A stretch of 41,956 nucleotides of DNA from Pedobacter aquatilis. Lineage in GTDB: Bacteria > Bacteroidota > Bacteroidia > Sphingobacteriales > Sphingobacteriaceae. Position numbers and translations under genes: made by a program. Below, piece after piece: positions 31,828-41,956 of this stretch (positions within the stretch are counted from its first letter, which is position 1; every line of letters begins with the position of its first letter). Under the pieces are notes generated by a model. The model was not told the DNA's origin. It was given only the letters and a program-made list of their open reading frames with translations, and made no database searches. The DNA lies in the NCBI RefSeq assembly GCF_030409415.1, contig NZ_JAUFPW010000003.1, positions 1 through 41,956 of the forward strand, written 5' to 3'.

Positions 31828-33027
31828 ATGATAGAATCATCCTCCGCAAAATCGATAGTCGAAAAAACAGTCTTTCCAATTCTTTTTGCTTTAAGTTTTT
31901 CGCATTTATTAAACGATACCATACAATCTTTAATACCTGCAATTTATCCAATAATAAAAACAAGTTACCATTTAAGCTTCTCACAAATTGGCTTAATTAC
32001 ACTTACCTTTCAAATGGCAGCATCGCTTTTACAGCCTTTTGTTGGTTTATATACTGATAAAAAACCACAACCATATTCTTTAGCTACCGGTATGGGCTTT
32101 ACGCTGATTGGTTTAATTACGCTATCTCAATCTACACATTTTTACACTATGCTTATTTCGGTTTGCTTAATCGGTATTGGTTCTTCTATATTTCATCCTG
32201 AGGCTTCAAGAATGGCTCATGCCGCATCTGGTGGGAAAAGAGGTTTAGCTCAATCTGTATTTCAATTGGGTGGTAATGCCGGAAGTTCTTTAGGCCCTTT
32301 GTTGGCCGCCTGGATAATTGTTCCTTACGGACAAATCAGCGTTATCTGGTTTTCTGCAATTGCATTATTGGCAATCGTAATTTTAAGCTATGTTGGTAAT
32401 TGGTATAAAGGCTTTGTTTTATCCAGAAGTAAGAAAGCGAATATTCAAGCGGTTGTTAATCAGTTTTCAAGAGGTAAAGTCATATTCTCCGTTTGTATTT
32501 TATTATTGCTGATTTTCTCAAAATACTTTTACATGGCGAGTTTAACCAATTATTTTACCTTTTACTTGATTGACAAATTCCACGTCTCAGTACAAACTTC
32601 GCAGCTATATCTTTTTATCTTCTTATTCTCTGTTGCTGCCGGTACGTTACTAGGTGGCCCAATTGGAGATAAAATAGGGCGGAAGTATGTAATCTGGGCA
32701 TCGATATTAGGTACGGCGCCATTTGCACTTTTACTTCCTCATGCTAATTTATTTTGGATAGGCATTTTAATTGTTCCTATCGGGATGATTTTAGCCTCTG
32801 CATTTTCTGCAATATTGGTTTATGCACAAGAATTAATTCCGGGTAAGGTTGGATTGGTAGCAGGCTTATTTTTTGGTTTTGCCTTTGGGATGGGTGGTAT
32901 TGGTTCGGCCTTATTAGGTAAACTCGCAGATAATACGAGCATTGAATATGTTTTTAATATTTGTGCATTTCTACCTTTAATTGGCTTGTTAACGGGCTTT
33001 CTTCCTATTATAGAAACGAAGAAATAA
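31828..33027 (+). CDS. MFS transporter, fosmidomycin-resistance (Fsr)-like
   Basis: A 399-residue membrane protein with 12 predicted helices. The loop between helices 2 and 3 carries GLYTDKKPQPY, a variant of the MFS motif A (G-x-x-x-D-x-x-x-x-R), and its second-half copy reads GGPIGDKIGRKYVI. The N-terminal SFSHLLNDTIQSLIPAIYP segment is typical of Fsr, a proton-driven exporter that gives fosmidomycin resistance in E. coli. The substrate here is not proven. Start: ATG at 31828 is chosen because an upstream in-frame start would overlap the -7 box. Confidence 0.85.
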   Translation: MIESSSAKSIVEKTVFPILFALSFSHLLNDTIQSLIPAIYPIIKTSYHLSFSQIGLITLTFQMAASLLQPFVGLYTDKKPQPYSLATGMGFTLIGLITLSQSTHFYTMLISVCLIGIGSSIFHPEASRMAHAASGGKRGLAQSVFQLGGNAGSSLGPLLAAWIIVPYGQISVIWFSAIALLAIVILSYVGNWYKGFVLSRSKKANIQAVVNQFSRGKVIFSVCILLLLIFSKYFYMASLTNYFTFYLIDKFHVSVQTSQLYLFIFLFSVAAGTLLGGPIGDKIGRKYVIWASILGTAPFALLLPHANLFWIGILIVPIGMILASAFSAILVYAQELIPGKVGLVAGLFFGFAFGMGGIGSALLGKLADNTSIEYVFNICAFLPLIGLLTGFLPIIETKK

Positions 33028-33051
33028 TAGGGTAGGGATGATTTTTGGTAT

Positions 33052-33567
33052 TTACTTAGTTAAATCGAAGGCAACACCTGCGTTAACTGTAAACTGATTG
33101 TTTAATCTTTCATAGCCAATGGCATCAGCGTTATATCTTGCAATTGGAAACTGAGCTTCAGCAAAAAGACCAAAACCTTTTGCAAAAAATACTCTGCCAC
33201 CAACATGTCCACCGAAGTTTTTTAAACCAAGGTTTAAACCCGGATAAACATCAACATTTGAAGGTAAACCAATTACGCTACCTAAATTGGCATTAAATTT
33301 TGCTTTAAGGTCAAATCTATCGCCAAAGCCTGGTTTATCGATGCCTGCAAATTCCTTCACACCCAAAATATAGCCTGCTTGTGTGCCAATGGAAAAACTT
33401 GGTCCAACTCCATAATCTAATGAAGTAACAATTCCGGTTCCCCATTTTTGAAAACTTGCACCAATCTGATACCTCAAATCGTCTTTCCCTTTGTAAGCAT
33501 CAATCTGTGCATTTGCTTGCGTAAAACCTATTGCTAATAATAATAAGCTTGTAATAATCTTTTTCAT
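33052..33567 (-). CDS. small outer-membrane beta-barrel protein
   Basis: A 171-residue protein with a signal peptide (ending ANAQ). Alternating strands (IGASFQKWGTGIVTSLDYG, NVDVYPGLNLGLKNFGGH, FGLFAEAQFPIARYN) and the C-terminal NAGVAFDLTK suggest a barrel of the DUF6646-like or OmpW-like size class common in Bacteroidota. The usual terminal aromatic residue is replaced by Lys, so the barrel assignment is moderate. Its stop is 24 bases from the convergent MFS gene stop, with no separate terminator. Confidence 0.75.
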   Translation of the reverse strand: MKKIITSLLLLAIGFTQANAQIDAYKGKDDLRYQIGASFQKWGTGIVTSLDYGVGPSFSIGTQAGYILGVKEFAGIDKPGFGDRFDLKAKFNANLGSVIGLPSNVDVYPGLNLGLKNFGGHVGGRVFFAKGFGLFAEAQFPIARYNADAIGYERLNNQFTVNAGVAFDLTK

Positions 33568-33668
33568 TTCTAATTGAATAAATAATTTTAAAAGGGCAAA
33601 GCTAATAAACTTTTACAACTTTTGGTTGTGGGCTGAGCTTTAGGTGATGGATTAATTCAGCATAAAAA

Positions 33669-33698
33669 AATCCCGGCCAAAAAATATTTGGCGGGATT
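33669..33698 (-). terminator. terminator of the MG2/plug protein copy 2
   Basis: AATCCCG-g-CCAAA pairs with TTTGGCGGGATT, one bulged G, followed on the minus strand by T-rich sequence. It lies about 105 bases past the stop at 33803. Confidence 0.7.
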
Positions 33699-33802
33699 AC
33701 AGGTGGATTAAAGAAAATTGTACTCAAGTTAGTGTGTAAATCTTAAAACATGATGCATTGGTTATTTTGCTTAGTTTAAATTGAATAACTATTTAATATA
33801 AG

Positions 33803-36328
33803 TTAATTTATTTTTAATTTAATTGCTTTAAAACCAAAGTTTCCATCCATGTCTGCACCTTCAATCCAAATGGTGTAACTTCCTTTTTTATCAGCAGAAA
33901 AGAAAGAAAAGTTAGCTTTGCCATTATCATCGGTAACAAGGTTGGGTAACCAAAATATTGTTGACCGGAAATCAGGTTTTTTATCAGTTTTATTTTTTGA
34001 AGTGTATTTTGGGCTGTAGAATGTTTTATTATCTCCATAGCTAAACTGAGGTTTGAATTTGTACATGTTAGCAGATTTGCGCACAAACGGTCCTTCACCA
34101 GTTCTTGTTGTAACCTCCACGTAAGCAAAATCTCTATCATCTAATGGATGTTGAAATTTTGAACGATAGCTATTGCTATATCTTGGATATGCCATAACTT
34201 CCAGGCCTTTTATATCTTCTGCAGCGTAGTATAGGAGATAGGTATTGATGTAATCGACATATTCATTACTGGAAGCACCTGATGGTTGGTAAAAAAAATC
34301 AACATCAATACCATCAATAATTAACCTGAAAATGCTGAAGTTTATATAATACCCACCTTTACCTGCCTTATTAAATCCTTGTCTGAAACCTTTTACATTA
34401 TCCTTCAAAACATTTAATAAAGTTCTCTTTGCAACCTTATCCAAATCTTCTTCGTTTAAAACCTGGTCTGCATTTCCCGCTCCATTTAAATTTTTAGAGC
34501 TTTTGATGATTTTCTTTCCAATAATTTTAACTTCCCTTAAATTAATTCCACTTTTAAAAGCAACCTTATATTCTTCATTTTTAATTGCTATAAATTGTTG
34601 GCTTAAAATGTCTAAATCCTGAGCGGTTTCAAGTGTTTGTTTTTTTAATCTTGATAAAAATGGAGCATTTTTAAATTCATTTAACTCAATACCTAAGGTT
34701 CCAGATTTTCCTTTCGAATTTTTAGCTTGTATAACATAGGAAGCACTATCTAAAGCCGGGAAGTTCTCAAAAACAAATTCTCCTTTTTCATTGGTAACGG
34801 TATCAATTACTGTGGCGTGCTTTTTTAAACCCATTAAAATAATCTTCGCATTGTTAATGGGCTTGTTTGTAAGGTTGGTTATTTTACCGCTGATGCTAAA
34901 ATCCTTTTCTGCTTTAAACAGTGGTTTTTTAGTTTCATTCCAGTTGTAGCTAACCCAGGCTTGTGTAAGCATGAGGGCTTCTAACTGATTATGCTTATCT
35001 TCATTGTAATTTTGAAAATAATGGCCTGGTTTTTCAATTTCTCCATGTAAATCGGAGCTTAATAAAAAGTACGAGCGAATATTTTCATCATTTAAACTGT
35101 CTTTTTGGATTTGATTATCATCGGTAACTGAAATGGAAAATGCACCAGAAACAGGCTTTTTGTTTGTATCTGTTGTGTTTAAATTTATCGAAATACTATC
35201 TCTAATATTATAAACTGTTGCCTGCGGAGTTGCCTCAATTTTTATTTCATCCTGATGATTTATAAAGAAACTCCTTTCATTTAAAATTTGACCTTTAGCA
35301 TTTTGCAGCAAAATCTGGCAAACACCTGTCGGGAAAAATGATTTAGCAATTTTAAAAGGACGATATTGTTTCTTTGATTTAATTTGTGCCTGAAAACAAA
35401 TGCTCCCTCTTAACTGACCAATTATAGTTAGTACTTGTTCTGGCAAATCTGCGTAAGCCTGAATGCTAATAGAATCTGTATTGAAATTATTGAACAACCT
35501 AAAATAAGAACCTTGTGAAGTTGCTTTGGGAAAGTTTAATCTTTTTAGGTTTTGATATTCATTAATTTTTACGGTGTACACTTCATTTGCTGCCGGAATC
35601 ATTTCGAAATAACCCATACCAATTTCGTTAGAACTAAAATTTGTAATGAGTTGTTGTTTTGAATCCAAAATTGCTCCGTTTATTTTAATGCCTTTACCAT
35701 CTGCATTTATGGCTTTAAAAGCCATTTTTTGGTTTCTATCGGCTAACCAAGCACCAGACTCTGGCAAAAACTGAACATCTATTTGCTGTTGATTTTCAGG
35801 AACTGATGTTACAGTTTTTATGGCTTTTGCTTTCTTCGTGGTTTCAACTTCCGAAATTTGCTCTTCTTGTAAAAAATCTAATATTTTAAATGATTTCGAA
35901 AAAATATGGGTTTGTCCAAAATTTTGCATCCAGTTGGTATAAGCCCTGAATGTATAATTTCCTTTTTTATAGATTTCTGGTTTTAAAGCAAATCCGGCCC
36001 AGGTTATGCCCATCGCCGTTGGCATGCTCATGGTTTGAACAATTGTGCCATTTGCATCAATTATTTCAAAATATACTAAACCACTTATTTTAGAAAAACC
36101 ATTTGTATTGGCATTAATAAGATAAGCCTTAAACCATAATGTATCTTGCGGAACAAAGGTATTTCGGTCTAGATGAACATAGATTTTCTCTCTGGGAGCA
36201 ATTTTAAGTAAACTATCGTATCGCTTGGAGATTTGCTTATCATTTTCGGTTAAAGTCTGCGAAAATCCATTGCTGTAACTACCTAAAAGGATTATCAAGC
36301 AAAAGAAGGAATAAAGCAATTTAGACAT
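33803..36328 (-). CDS. secreted MG2/TonB-plug-type protein, copy 2
   Basis: An 841-residue protein with signal peptide (ending GFSQ). Domains in order: an MG2-like (alpha-2-macroglobulin) domain about 45-145 (KIYVHLDRNTFVPQDTLWFK is a strong mark), further beta-sandwich units, a carboxypeptidase-regulatory-like domain near 480-560 (SGKITNLTNKPINNAKIIL), and a TonB-plug-like segment near 600-740 (LREVKIIGKKII, then IDGIDVDFF). No barrel follows, so it is not a TonB-dependent receptor itself. The C-terminal end (DGNFGFKAIKLKIN) is another beta domain. Bacteroidota have such large secreted proteins with unknown partners. It is a tandem duplicate of the next gene upstream. Confidence 0.75.
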   Translation of the reverse strand: MSKLLYSFFCLIILLGSYSNGFSQTLTENDKQISKRYDSLLKIAPREKIYVHLDRNTFVPQDTLWFKAYLINANTNGFSKISGLVYFEIIDANGTIVQTMSMPTAMGITWAGFALKPEIYKKGNYTFRAYTNWMQNFGQTHIFSKSFKILDFLQEEQISEVETTKKAKAIKTVTSVPENQQQIDVQFLPESGAWLADRNQKMAFKAINADGKGIKINGAILDSKQQLITNFSSNEIGMGYFEMIPAANEVYTVKINEYQNLKRLNFPKATSQGSYFRLFNNFNTDSISIQAYADLPEQVLTIIGQLRGSICFQAQIKSKKQYRPFKIAKSFFPTGVCQILLQNAKGQILNERSFFINHQDEIKIEATPQATVYNIRDSISINLNTTDTNKKPVSGAFSISVTDDNQIQKDSLNDENIRSYFLLSSDLHGEIEKPGHYFQNYNEDKHNQLEALMLTQAWVSYNWNETKKPLFKAEKDFSISGKITNLTNKPINNAKIILMGLKKHATVIDTVTNEKGEFVFENFPALDSASYVIQAKNSKGKSGTLGIELNEFKNAPFLSRLKKQTLETAQDLDILSQQFIAIKNEEYKVAFKSGINLREVKIIGKKIIKSSKNLNGAGNADQVLNEEDLDKVAKRTLLNVLKDNVKGFRQGFNKAGKGGYYINFSIFRLIIDGIDVDFFYQPSGASSNEYVDYINTYLLYYAAEDIKGLEVMAYPRYSNSYRSKFQHPLDDRDFAYVEVTTRTGEGPFVRKSANMYKFKPQFSYGDNKTFYSPKYTSKNKTDKKPDFRSTIFWLPNLVTDDNGKANFSFFSADKKGSYTIWIEGADMDGNFGFKAIKLKIN

Positions 36329-36380
36329 GAGCATTGAGATGTAACTCCAAAATACAAATATATTTTAGCTAATAAAGAAA

Positions 36381-36400
36381 AGACCGTTGATTAACAGCCT
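36381..36400 (-). terminator. terminator of the MG2/plug protein copy 1
   Basis: On the minus strand AGGCTGTT pairs with AACGGTCT (two G-U pairs) around a four-base loop, followed by TTTCTTT. It lies just after the stop at 36414. Confidence 0.5.
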
Positions 36401-36413
36401 CTTTACAAACAAG

Positions 36414-38948
36414 TTATTTTTTATCACCGATATTTAAAGTCATCGTTTTAAATCCAAAACCGCTGTCAAAATCTGTACCCTCAATCCATACGGTATAAGT
36501 TCCTTTCTTATCAGCAGAAAAGAATGAAAAATTGCCCTTGCCGTTTTTATCAGTCATTAAGTTTGGATTCCAATAAATTGTTGTACGGAAATCTGGTTTT
36601 GGATTGGTTTTATTTGCAGCAGTATATTTCGGGCTGTAAAAAGTTTTATTATCTCCGTAAGTTGGTGGTTTGTACTTAAACATATTATCAGCCTGTTTAA
36701 GATGCGGACCATAACCACTTTTAGTTGTTACTTCTACAAATGCCGTGTTTGATGTTGTAAATGGATCAGTATATTCATTAATGTAATTATTCGTGTTTTT
36801 ATTTGAAATCATTACTTCAATGCCTTTAATATCCTCAGCCTTGTATAAATCCATATAACTCTTCATAAAAGAGAGGTATTCTTTACCGTTTCTGGCATCA
36901 ATTTTTTCATAAAAGAATTTAATATTTACCCCATCAATGATTAAGCTTAAAGGCTCTTCATCAACAGCAAAGAAGTGAATTCTTGGTAAAATCTTACCTT
37001 CTGCATTAACCCTAAACCCTTTAACATTTTCTTTAATCAAATCATACAAAGTTTTCTTTGGTACCCTTTCTAAATCTTCTTCGTTTAAAATAACATCTGC
37101 ATTTCCCGGTCCATTTAGGTTTTTGGAATCCCTGACAGTTTTTTTTCCGATTATTTTAACTTCGTTTAGCCTAATTCCACTTTTAAAGGCGATATCATTT
37201 TCCTGTTTTTTAGTTGCAATCAGGCTGTCGATAGCAACTTTTTCAACTGGATTATCGATATAATTTTTTTTCACAGCTAATGGTAAAAATGGCGGGCGCT
37301 TAAAATCATTAACTTCTATATTTAATGTTCCAACTTTGCCTTTCGAATTTTTAGCTTGAAGTACGAATGAAACACTATCCATGGGCGTAAAATCTTGGAA
37401 TAAAAATTCTCCTTTGGCATTTGTTGTGGTACTTGCAATTGATAACTGTTTTGTTGTGCCTAAAAGTAAAATCTGAGCTTTATCTATTGGCTTATTTGTC
37501 ATGTTTGTAACTTTCCCGCTGATGGTAAAATCTTTCTCAGGCTCAAAAATTGGCTTTTTAGATAAATCCCAATTGTAATTAACCCATCCCTGCGTTAGCA
37601 AAAGTGCATCTAATTCGTTATGCTTCTGTTCATTATAATTTTGAAGGTAATAGCCTGGTGATTCAATTTCTCCTTTTAAATCAGAATTTAATAGCATGTG
37701 GGCAAAAATGTTATTCCAATTTAAACTGTCCTTTTTTATCTGTGTATCATCCGTTACAGCAATCGAAAAGCTACCTTCAACAGGTTTTTTATATTGGTTT
37801 AAAACACTTAAATCTATATTAATGCTATCCCTTAAAGTATACCTGCTTAATGAAGAAATTGGGTTTATCTTCAATTCATCATTTCTGTAAATAAAAAAGC
37901 TCCTTTCATTCAGTGGTTTTTTATTTATATCGACCAGAAGAATTTGTGCTACACCAGTTGGAAAAAGTGATTTCGCTATTTTTATCGTTTTGGATTTTAC
38001 ACCGGCATTTAACTTGGCGATAAAGCAAATTATCCCCCTGCTTTGCCCAATTAAAAATACCTCTTGAGGCTGAGTTTTTATATTAATATGTACGGCAACA
38101 GAATCTGAATGATAAGAATTATTTAGCTGAACTGATGTGCCCGAATTTTTTGAGGAGGGGAGATTTATGTTCTTTATCGGTTCAACACTATCAAACTTGG
38201 CAGAATAACTTTCGTTTGGTTCTGCGAACATGGTAAAATAACCCATCCCTCTATCATTTGATTCGAATGGAGTTATCATATTTCCTTTGGAATCAATTAT
38301 AGTACCTTTAATTTTTTTGCCAAATCCGTTATAATCAATCGCTTTAAATGCAATTTTTTGATGAATTTCTGTAAGTATGTTTCCGCCTTCGGGCAAAAAC
38401 TGAACATCTATTTCCTTAGGACTTTGTTTTTTTGAGTTTGATGTGCTTGCAATAGTTTGGGGTATATTTTTTTCATCTGTCAAGGATTCTGGTTCAACAT
38501 AATCCACAATCTGGATGTTTTGCTTAAATATATAATCATCGCCAAAATTTTTACTCCAATTAGTGTAAGCTCTAAAAGTGTAATGACTGTCTTTATATAG
38601 CTCAGGTTTTAATGCAAATCCTCCCCAAGTTATGCCCATAGCCGTTGGCAGGCAAATGGTTTGCATCGGGTTTCCCTTACTATCTAACATTTCAAAATAA
38701 ATTAGTCCGCTTATTTTTGATGAAGTATGTGATTTTGCATCTGTTAAGTAAGCTTTGAACCACAATGTATCTTGAGGAGAATAAATGGTTCTATCTAGCT
38801 GTACATATAATTTTTCTCTTGGGGCAACTTTGCTTGCACTGTCATAATCTTTAATAAACTTTGTGCTGAATGCTTGTTGCTGAGCGATTAAACTCTTAGA
38901 AAATGAAAGTATTGATAATAAAACAAATAGGGTTTTGAGCGCTTTCAT
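36414..38948 (-). CDS. secreted MG2/TonB-plug-type protein, copy 1
   Basis: An 844-residue paralogue of the following gene. Signal peptide ends SLIAQ. The same order of domains is seen: MG2-like KLYVQLDRTIYSPQDTLWFK, carboxypeptidase-like SGKVTNMTNKPIDKAQILL, plug-like LNEVKIIGKKTV with EEDLERVPKKTLYDLIKENV, and IDGVNIKFFYE. Both copies end in a beta domain (copy 1 FGFKTMTLNIGDKK). Lengths differ by only three residues. The start at 38948 is the ATG with the best signal peptide; an upstream start adds seven unlikely residues. It sits just downstream of the ClpB gene's terminator. Confidence 0.75.
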   Translation of the reverse strand: MKALKTLFVLLSILSFSKSLIAQQQAFSTKFIKDYDSASKVAPREKLYVQLDRTIYSPQDTLWFKAYLTDAKSHTSSKISGLIYFEMLDSKGNPMQTICLPTAMGITWGGFALKPELYKDSHYTFRAYTNWSKNFGDDYIFKQNIQIVDYVEPESLTDEKNIPQTIASTSNSKKQSPKEIDVQFLPEGGNILTEIHQKIAFKAIDYNGFGKKIKGTIIDSKGNMITPFESNDRGMGYFTMFAEPNESYSAKFDSVEPIKNINLPSSKNSGTSVQLNNSYHSDSVAVHINIKTQPQEVFLIGQSRGIICFIAKLNAGVKSKTIKIAKSLFPTGVAQILLVDINKKPLNERSFFIYRNDELKINPISSLSRYTLRDSINIDLSVLNQYKKPVEGSFSIAVTDDTQIKKDSLNWNNIFAHMLLNSDLKGEIESPGYYLQNYNEQKHNELDALLLTQGWVNYNWDLSKKPIFEPEKDFTISGKVTNMTNKPIDKAQILLLGTTKQLSIASTTTNAKGEFLFQDFTPMDSVSFVLQAKNSKGKVGTLNIEVNDFKRPPFLPLAVKKNYIDNPVEKVAIDSLIATKKQENDIAFKSGIRLNEVKIIGKKTVRDSKNLNGPGNADVILNEEDLERVPKKTLYDLIKENVKGFRVNAEGKILPRIHFFAVDEEPLSLIIDGVNIKFFYEKIDARNGKEYLSFMKSYMDLYKAEDIKGIEVMISNKNTNNYINEYTDPFTTSNTAFVEVTTKSGYGPHLKQADNMFKYKPPTYGDNKTFYSPKYTAANKTNPKPDFRTTIYWNPNLMTDKNGKGNFSFFSADKKGTYTVWIEGTDFDSGFGFKTMTLNIGDKK

Positions 38949-38996
38949 AATATTTGGATGTAACTCCAAAGTACAACTTATTTTTTAGTTAAAAAA

Positions 38997-39024
38997 AAAG
39001 AGGCTGTTATCTAACAGCCTCTTT
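38997..39024 (-). terminator. rho-independent terminator of clpB
   Basis: AAAGAGGCTGTTA pairs with TAACAGCCTCTTT over 13 bp, followed on the minus strand by a long T-run. It lies about 19 bases after the stop at 39043. Confidence 0.85.
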
Positions 39025-39042
39025 ACAAATCGTTTATTTCAT

Positions 39043-41640
39043 TTAAGCGTTCTGATTCAAGAACACAAAGTTATTATCGAACATATCGAGTTTTATTTTG
39101 CTATCCTTATCAACCTTGCCTGCCAGTATTTCTTTAGAAAGCTCATTTAAAATTCGTTTTTGAATCACTCTTTTTAACGGACGAGCACCAAATTGAGGGT
39201 CGTAACCAAGCTGAGCTAACCAATCTAAAGCTTCTGCTGATGCGTCCATTTCTATGCCCATCTCTGCTAACGTCTGTTGAACATGTTTAAACTGAAGTGA
39301 AACAATATCTCTGATTTCGCTGCGGTTTAACGGTGTAAACATTATCAGTTCATCAATTCTATTCAAAAACTCCGGACGAATCGTTTGTTTTAAAACTTCA
39401 AATAACTCGTTTTTAGTTTTTGCAATTAATTCATCACGGTTGTCATCATCCAGGTTTTTGAAGTTATCCTGAATTAAATGCGCACCGATGTTCGAAGTCA
39501 TGATGATAATGGTATTCTTGAAATTTACCGTTCTACCTTTATTATCGGTTAAACGTCCATCATCTAAAACTTGTAACAAAATGTTAAATACATCTGGGTG
39601 TGCTTTTTCAATTTCATCTAACAATACCACTGAATATGGTTTACGTCTAACCGCTTCAGTTAATTGTCCGCCTTCATCATAACCCACATATCCCGGAGGC
39701 GCACCAATTAGCCTTGAAACTGCATGGCGTTCCTGGTATTCACTCATATCAATACGAGTTAAAGCATTTTCATCGTTGAATAAAAACTCTGCCAACGCTT
39801 TAGCCAATTCGGTTTTACCTACGCCAGTTGTACCTAAGAAAATGAATGAGCCAATTGGTTTGCGTTTATCTTGTAAACCTGCACGAGAACGACGAATGGC
39901 ATCAGAAATCGCTTCAATCGCTTCATCTTGCCCGGCAACACGTTGGTGTAGTTCAGCTTCAAGATTCAACAATTTCTCGCGTTCACTTGCAATTAATTTC
40001 GTAACCGGGATACCTGTCCAACGCCCAACTACGCCTGCAATATCATCAGCGGTAACCTCTTCTTTAAGCATTCTGCTATCGCTTTGCTGATTTTCTAAAT
40101 CTGCCTTTAGCCTGTCGAAAGTATCTTGCGCTTCTTTAATTTTACCATAACGGATTTCAGCAACTTTACCATAATCCCCGGCACGTTCGGCCTGTTCGGC
40201 TTCAAGTTTATATTGCTCAATCAATTCAACCTGATTGTTAATGTTGTCTACCAGATTTTTCTCGCCTTGCCATTTAGCTTTTAGTTCATCACGCTCTGCT
40301 GAAAGGTTTGCAATATCTTCTGTTAGTTCTTTAACCTTTTTATCGTCTTTTTCACGCTTGATGGCTTCACGCTCAATTTCCATGCGCATAATCTCACGGT
40401 CTAAAGCATCAACATTTTCTGGTACGCTATCCATTTCCAAACGAAGTTTAGATGCCGCTTCATCCATTAAATCGATGGCTTTATCTGGTAAAAAACGGTC
40501 GGCAATATAACGCTGACTCATTTCTACAGCAGCAATTATGGCTTCATCTTTAATGCGCACTTTGTGATGGGTTTCATAACGCTCTTTTAAACCACGCAAA
40601 ATAGAAATCGCATCTTGAGTATCCGGCTCTTCAACCATAACCTTTTGGAAACGACGTTCTAAAGCTTTATCTTTTTCTAAATATTTTTGATACTCATCTA
40701 AAGTTGTGGCACCAATTGCACGTAATTCGCCACGAGCTAAAGCAGGTTTTAAAATATTTGCAGCATCCATTGCACCTTCGCCACCACCTGCACCAACTAA
40801 AGTGTGTATCTCATCAATAAATAGAATGATGTCGCCATCGCTCTGCGTAACTTCTTTAACAACGGCTTTTAAACGTTCTTCAAATTCGCCTTTGTATTTA
40901 GCACCTGCTATTAAAGCACCCATATCTAGCGAGTAAACGGTTTTGCTTTTCAAATTTTCGGGTACATCGCCTTTAATAATTCTAAATGCAATACCTTCGG
41001 CAATAGCGGTTTTACCAACACCGGGTTCGCCAATTAAAATCGGGTTATTTTTAGTTCTTCGAGATAAAATTTGAATCACCCTGCGTATTTCCTCATCGCG
41101 ACCAATAACTGGATCGAGTTTACCACTTTCGGCATATTCGTTTAAATTACGGGCATATTTGCCTAAAGCCTGATAAGTTGCTTCGGCATTTTGGTCGGTT
41201 ACCCTATTATCTCCGCGTAATTCTGTAATGGCTTTTTTAAGATCCTTTTCTGTAGCACCTTGTTCTTTTAACAACTTCGAGGTACTATCATTAACGGCTA
41301 AAATTCCAAGTAAAAGATGTTCAACAGAAACAAATTCATCTTTAAATTCTTTTAAAAACGATTGCGCTTTTTGTAAAACATTATTTGTATTCGATGACAG
41401 ATAAACATTGCTTCCACTTACTTTCGGGAACTTTGCGATTTCTGCATCTAAATTTTGGTTTAATGTACTTAGGTTAACATTTAATTTCTTTAAAACATAA
41501 GAAACTACGTTTTCATCAACAGTAAGCAAACCTTTTAAAAGGTGTGCCGTTTCAATAGCTTGTTGCTGATTGCCTTGCGCTATTTCAGAAGCCTGCTGAA
41601 TTGCTTCCTGGGCTTTTATTGTAAAATTGTTGAAGTTCAT
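39043..41640 (-). CDS. clpB: ATP-dependent chaperone ClpB
   Basis: An 865-residue AAA+ disaggregase. Residues 1-145 are the Clp N domain (two repeats). AAA1 has Walker [10 protein letters not shown] (about 205-213) and Walker [12 protein letters not shown]. Residues about 395-530 form the coiled-coil M domain that distinguishes ClpB from ClpA/ClpC ([17 protein letters not shown] to [19 protein letters not shown]). AAA2 has GTTGVGKTE (about 605) and [15 protein letters not shown]. No C-terminal ClpP-binding loop (IGF/L) is seen, as expected. It works with DnaK to recover aggregated proteins. The upstream gap (41641-41956) must hold its promoter; no CIRCE-type element was noticed. Confidence 0.97.
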   Translation of the reverse strand: MNFNNFTIKAQEAIQQASEIAQGNQQQAIETAHLLKGLLTVDENVVSYVLKKLNVNLSTLNQNLDAEIAKFPKVSGSNVYLSSNTNNVLQKAQSFLKEFKDEFVSVEHLLLGILAVNDSTSKLLKEQGATEKDLKKAITELRGDNRVTDQNAEATYQALGKYARNLNEYAESGKLDPVIGRDEEIRRVIQILSRRTKNNPILIGEPGVGKTAIAEGIAFRIIKGDVPENLKSKTVYSLDMGALIAGAKYKGEFEERLKAVVKEVTQSDGDIILFIDEIHTLVGAGGGEGAMDAANILKPALARGELRAIGATTLDEYQKYLEKDKALERRFQKVMVEEPDTQDAISILRGLKERYETHHKVRIKDEAIIAAVEMSQRYIADRFLPDKAIDLMDEAASKLRLEMDSVPENVDALDREIMRMEIEREAIKREKDDKKVKELTEDIANLSAERDELKAKWQGEKNLVDNINNQVELIEQYKLEAEQAERAGDYGKVAEIRYGKIKEAQDTFDRLKADLENQQSDSRMLKEEVTADDIAGVVGRWTGIPVTKLIASEREKLLNLEAELHQRVAGQDEAIEAISDAIRRSRAGLQDKRKPIGSFIFLGTTGVGKTELAKALAEFLFNDENALTRIDMSEYQERHAVSRLIGAPPGYVGYDEGGQLTEAVRRKPYSVVLLDEIEKAHPDVFNILLQVLDDGRLTDNKGRTVNFKNTIIIMTSNIGAHLIQDNFKNLDDDNRDELIAKTKNELFEVLKQTIRPEFLNRIDELIMFTPLNRSEIRDIVSLQFKHVQQTLAEMGIEMDASAEALDWLAQLGYDPQFGARPLKRVIQKRILNELSKEILAGKVDKDSKIKLDMFDNNFVFLNQNA

Positions 41641-41956
41641 ATAACCGTTTTAATCAAAACAAATGCCATCGGCAAATTGCTTTTCTAAATCGGAAATTTT
41701 GTCTTACTTAAATTGTTTTTAATGACTAAATTGCTGGTAATTAGTTATTTATCCTGAAAATTTGTCGTGTTTTAAGATTTGGAAAGCAATCCCAGTACCT
41801 TTTTTGATTCAGCAGTCCCGCTTTCTGCTATATCCCGAGAAATTCGGGATGCCGCTGCAATCCTACCGTGTACCCACATCCTTTTGGATTTCGAATCCTA
41901 GATAGATGTTATAGAATTTCTTGAGACCAATTATTAGGGTTGTTGCACCAGGCTTT
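41641..41956. other. intergenic region with REP-like repeat, window end
   Basis: No gene is supported up to the window edge. A repeat at about 41810-41862 has AGCAGTCCCG, a TCCCGAGAAATTCGGGA hairpin and GCCGCTGCAATCC, a further copy of the palindromic family seen at 261 and 27429. The clpB promoter probably lies close to 41660-41760 in AT-rich sequence. Confidence 0.5.

Noticed and set aside
1..41956. tRNA, rRNA, riboswitch
   Set aside because: No cloverleaf, conserved rRNA stretch or known riboswitch core was recognised by eye; a covariance search would be needed to be sure.

Overview
The window looks like a chromosome segment of a low-GC Bacteroidota, most likely family Sphingobacteriaceae (Pedobacter-like). 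The basis is the gene content (secreted S9 and M28 peptidases, Bacteroidota-type lipoproteins, small outer-membrane barrels, paired MG2/TonB-plug-type secreted proteins, an ECF sigma factor, ClpB), AT-rich intergenic DNA, weak Shine-Dalgarno signals, occasional TAnnTTTG-type -7 boxes and many hairpin-forming dispersed repeats. Genus is an inference. No rRNA, tRNA, phage structural genes or CRISPR array were seen.

Layout. 1-5.2 kb: secreted peroxiredoxin-like protein, an ECF sigma factor overlapping a TM/beta-barrel partner, a DUF4397 lipoprotein and a tandem pair of TonB-C-like proteins. 5.2-10.3 kb: YbiT-like ABC-F ATPase, a secreted seven-repeat protein, and small housekeeping or unknown genes (nitroreductase, DUF1801, GreA-like). 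10.3-16.9 kb: DUF4163/DUF3298 lipoprotein, two paralogous polysaccharide-deacetylase lipoproteins, a DPP IV-type peptidase and a YdeI-like protein. 17.0-18.8 kb: a compact alkylation-repair operon in which Ada is split into an AraC-methyltransferase protein and a separate zinc-domain protein, followed by AlkB. 19.1-19.8 kb: YozG-type regulator with DUF2975 membrane protein.

The standout region is about 20.0-27.4 kb. A tyrosine recombinase (26337-27380) is followed, 3' of its stop, by an attI-like site and then a co-directional train of single-gene cassettes on the minus strand. The cassettes are separated by five imperfect palindromes of about 135 bp that have the layout of integron attC sites (conserved AAACG^TTA crossover core, stem arms with unpaired bases, variable centre). 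The first 8-10 bases of each cassette are complementary to the first bases of its own attC, as expected for integron cassettes. The recombinase nevertheless has XerC/XerD-type spacing and lacks the additional domain that defines IntI, and it lies with its 3' end, not its 5' end, towards attI. This looks like an integron-like cassette system driven by a non-IntI recombinase, or an attC array that has lost IntI and sits beside an unrelated recombinase. Cassette cargo: two unknown or DUF1444-like proteins, a serine hydrolase with one nonsense codon, two small membrane proteins, an unknown protein fused to a remnant of a class A beta-lactamase, and a GNAT acetyltransferase.

27.6-42 kb: M28 peptidase lipoprotein, a ten-copy tandem array of about 90 bp, two beta-barrel proteins, an FMN reductase, a fosmidomycin-resistance-like MFS exporter, a tandem pair of about 840-residue secreted MG2/plug proteins, and ClpB.
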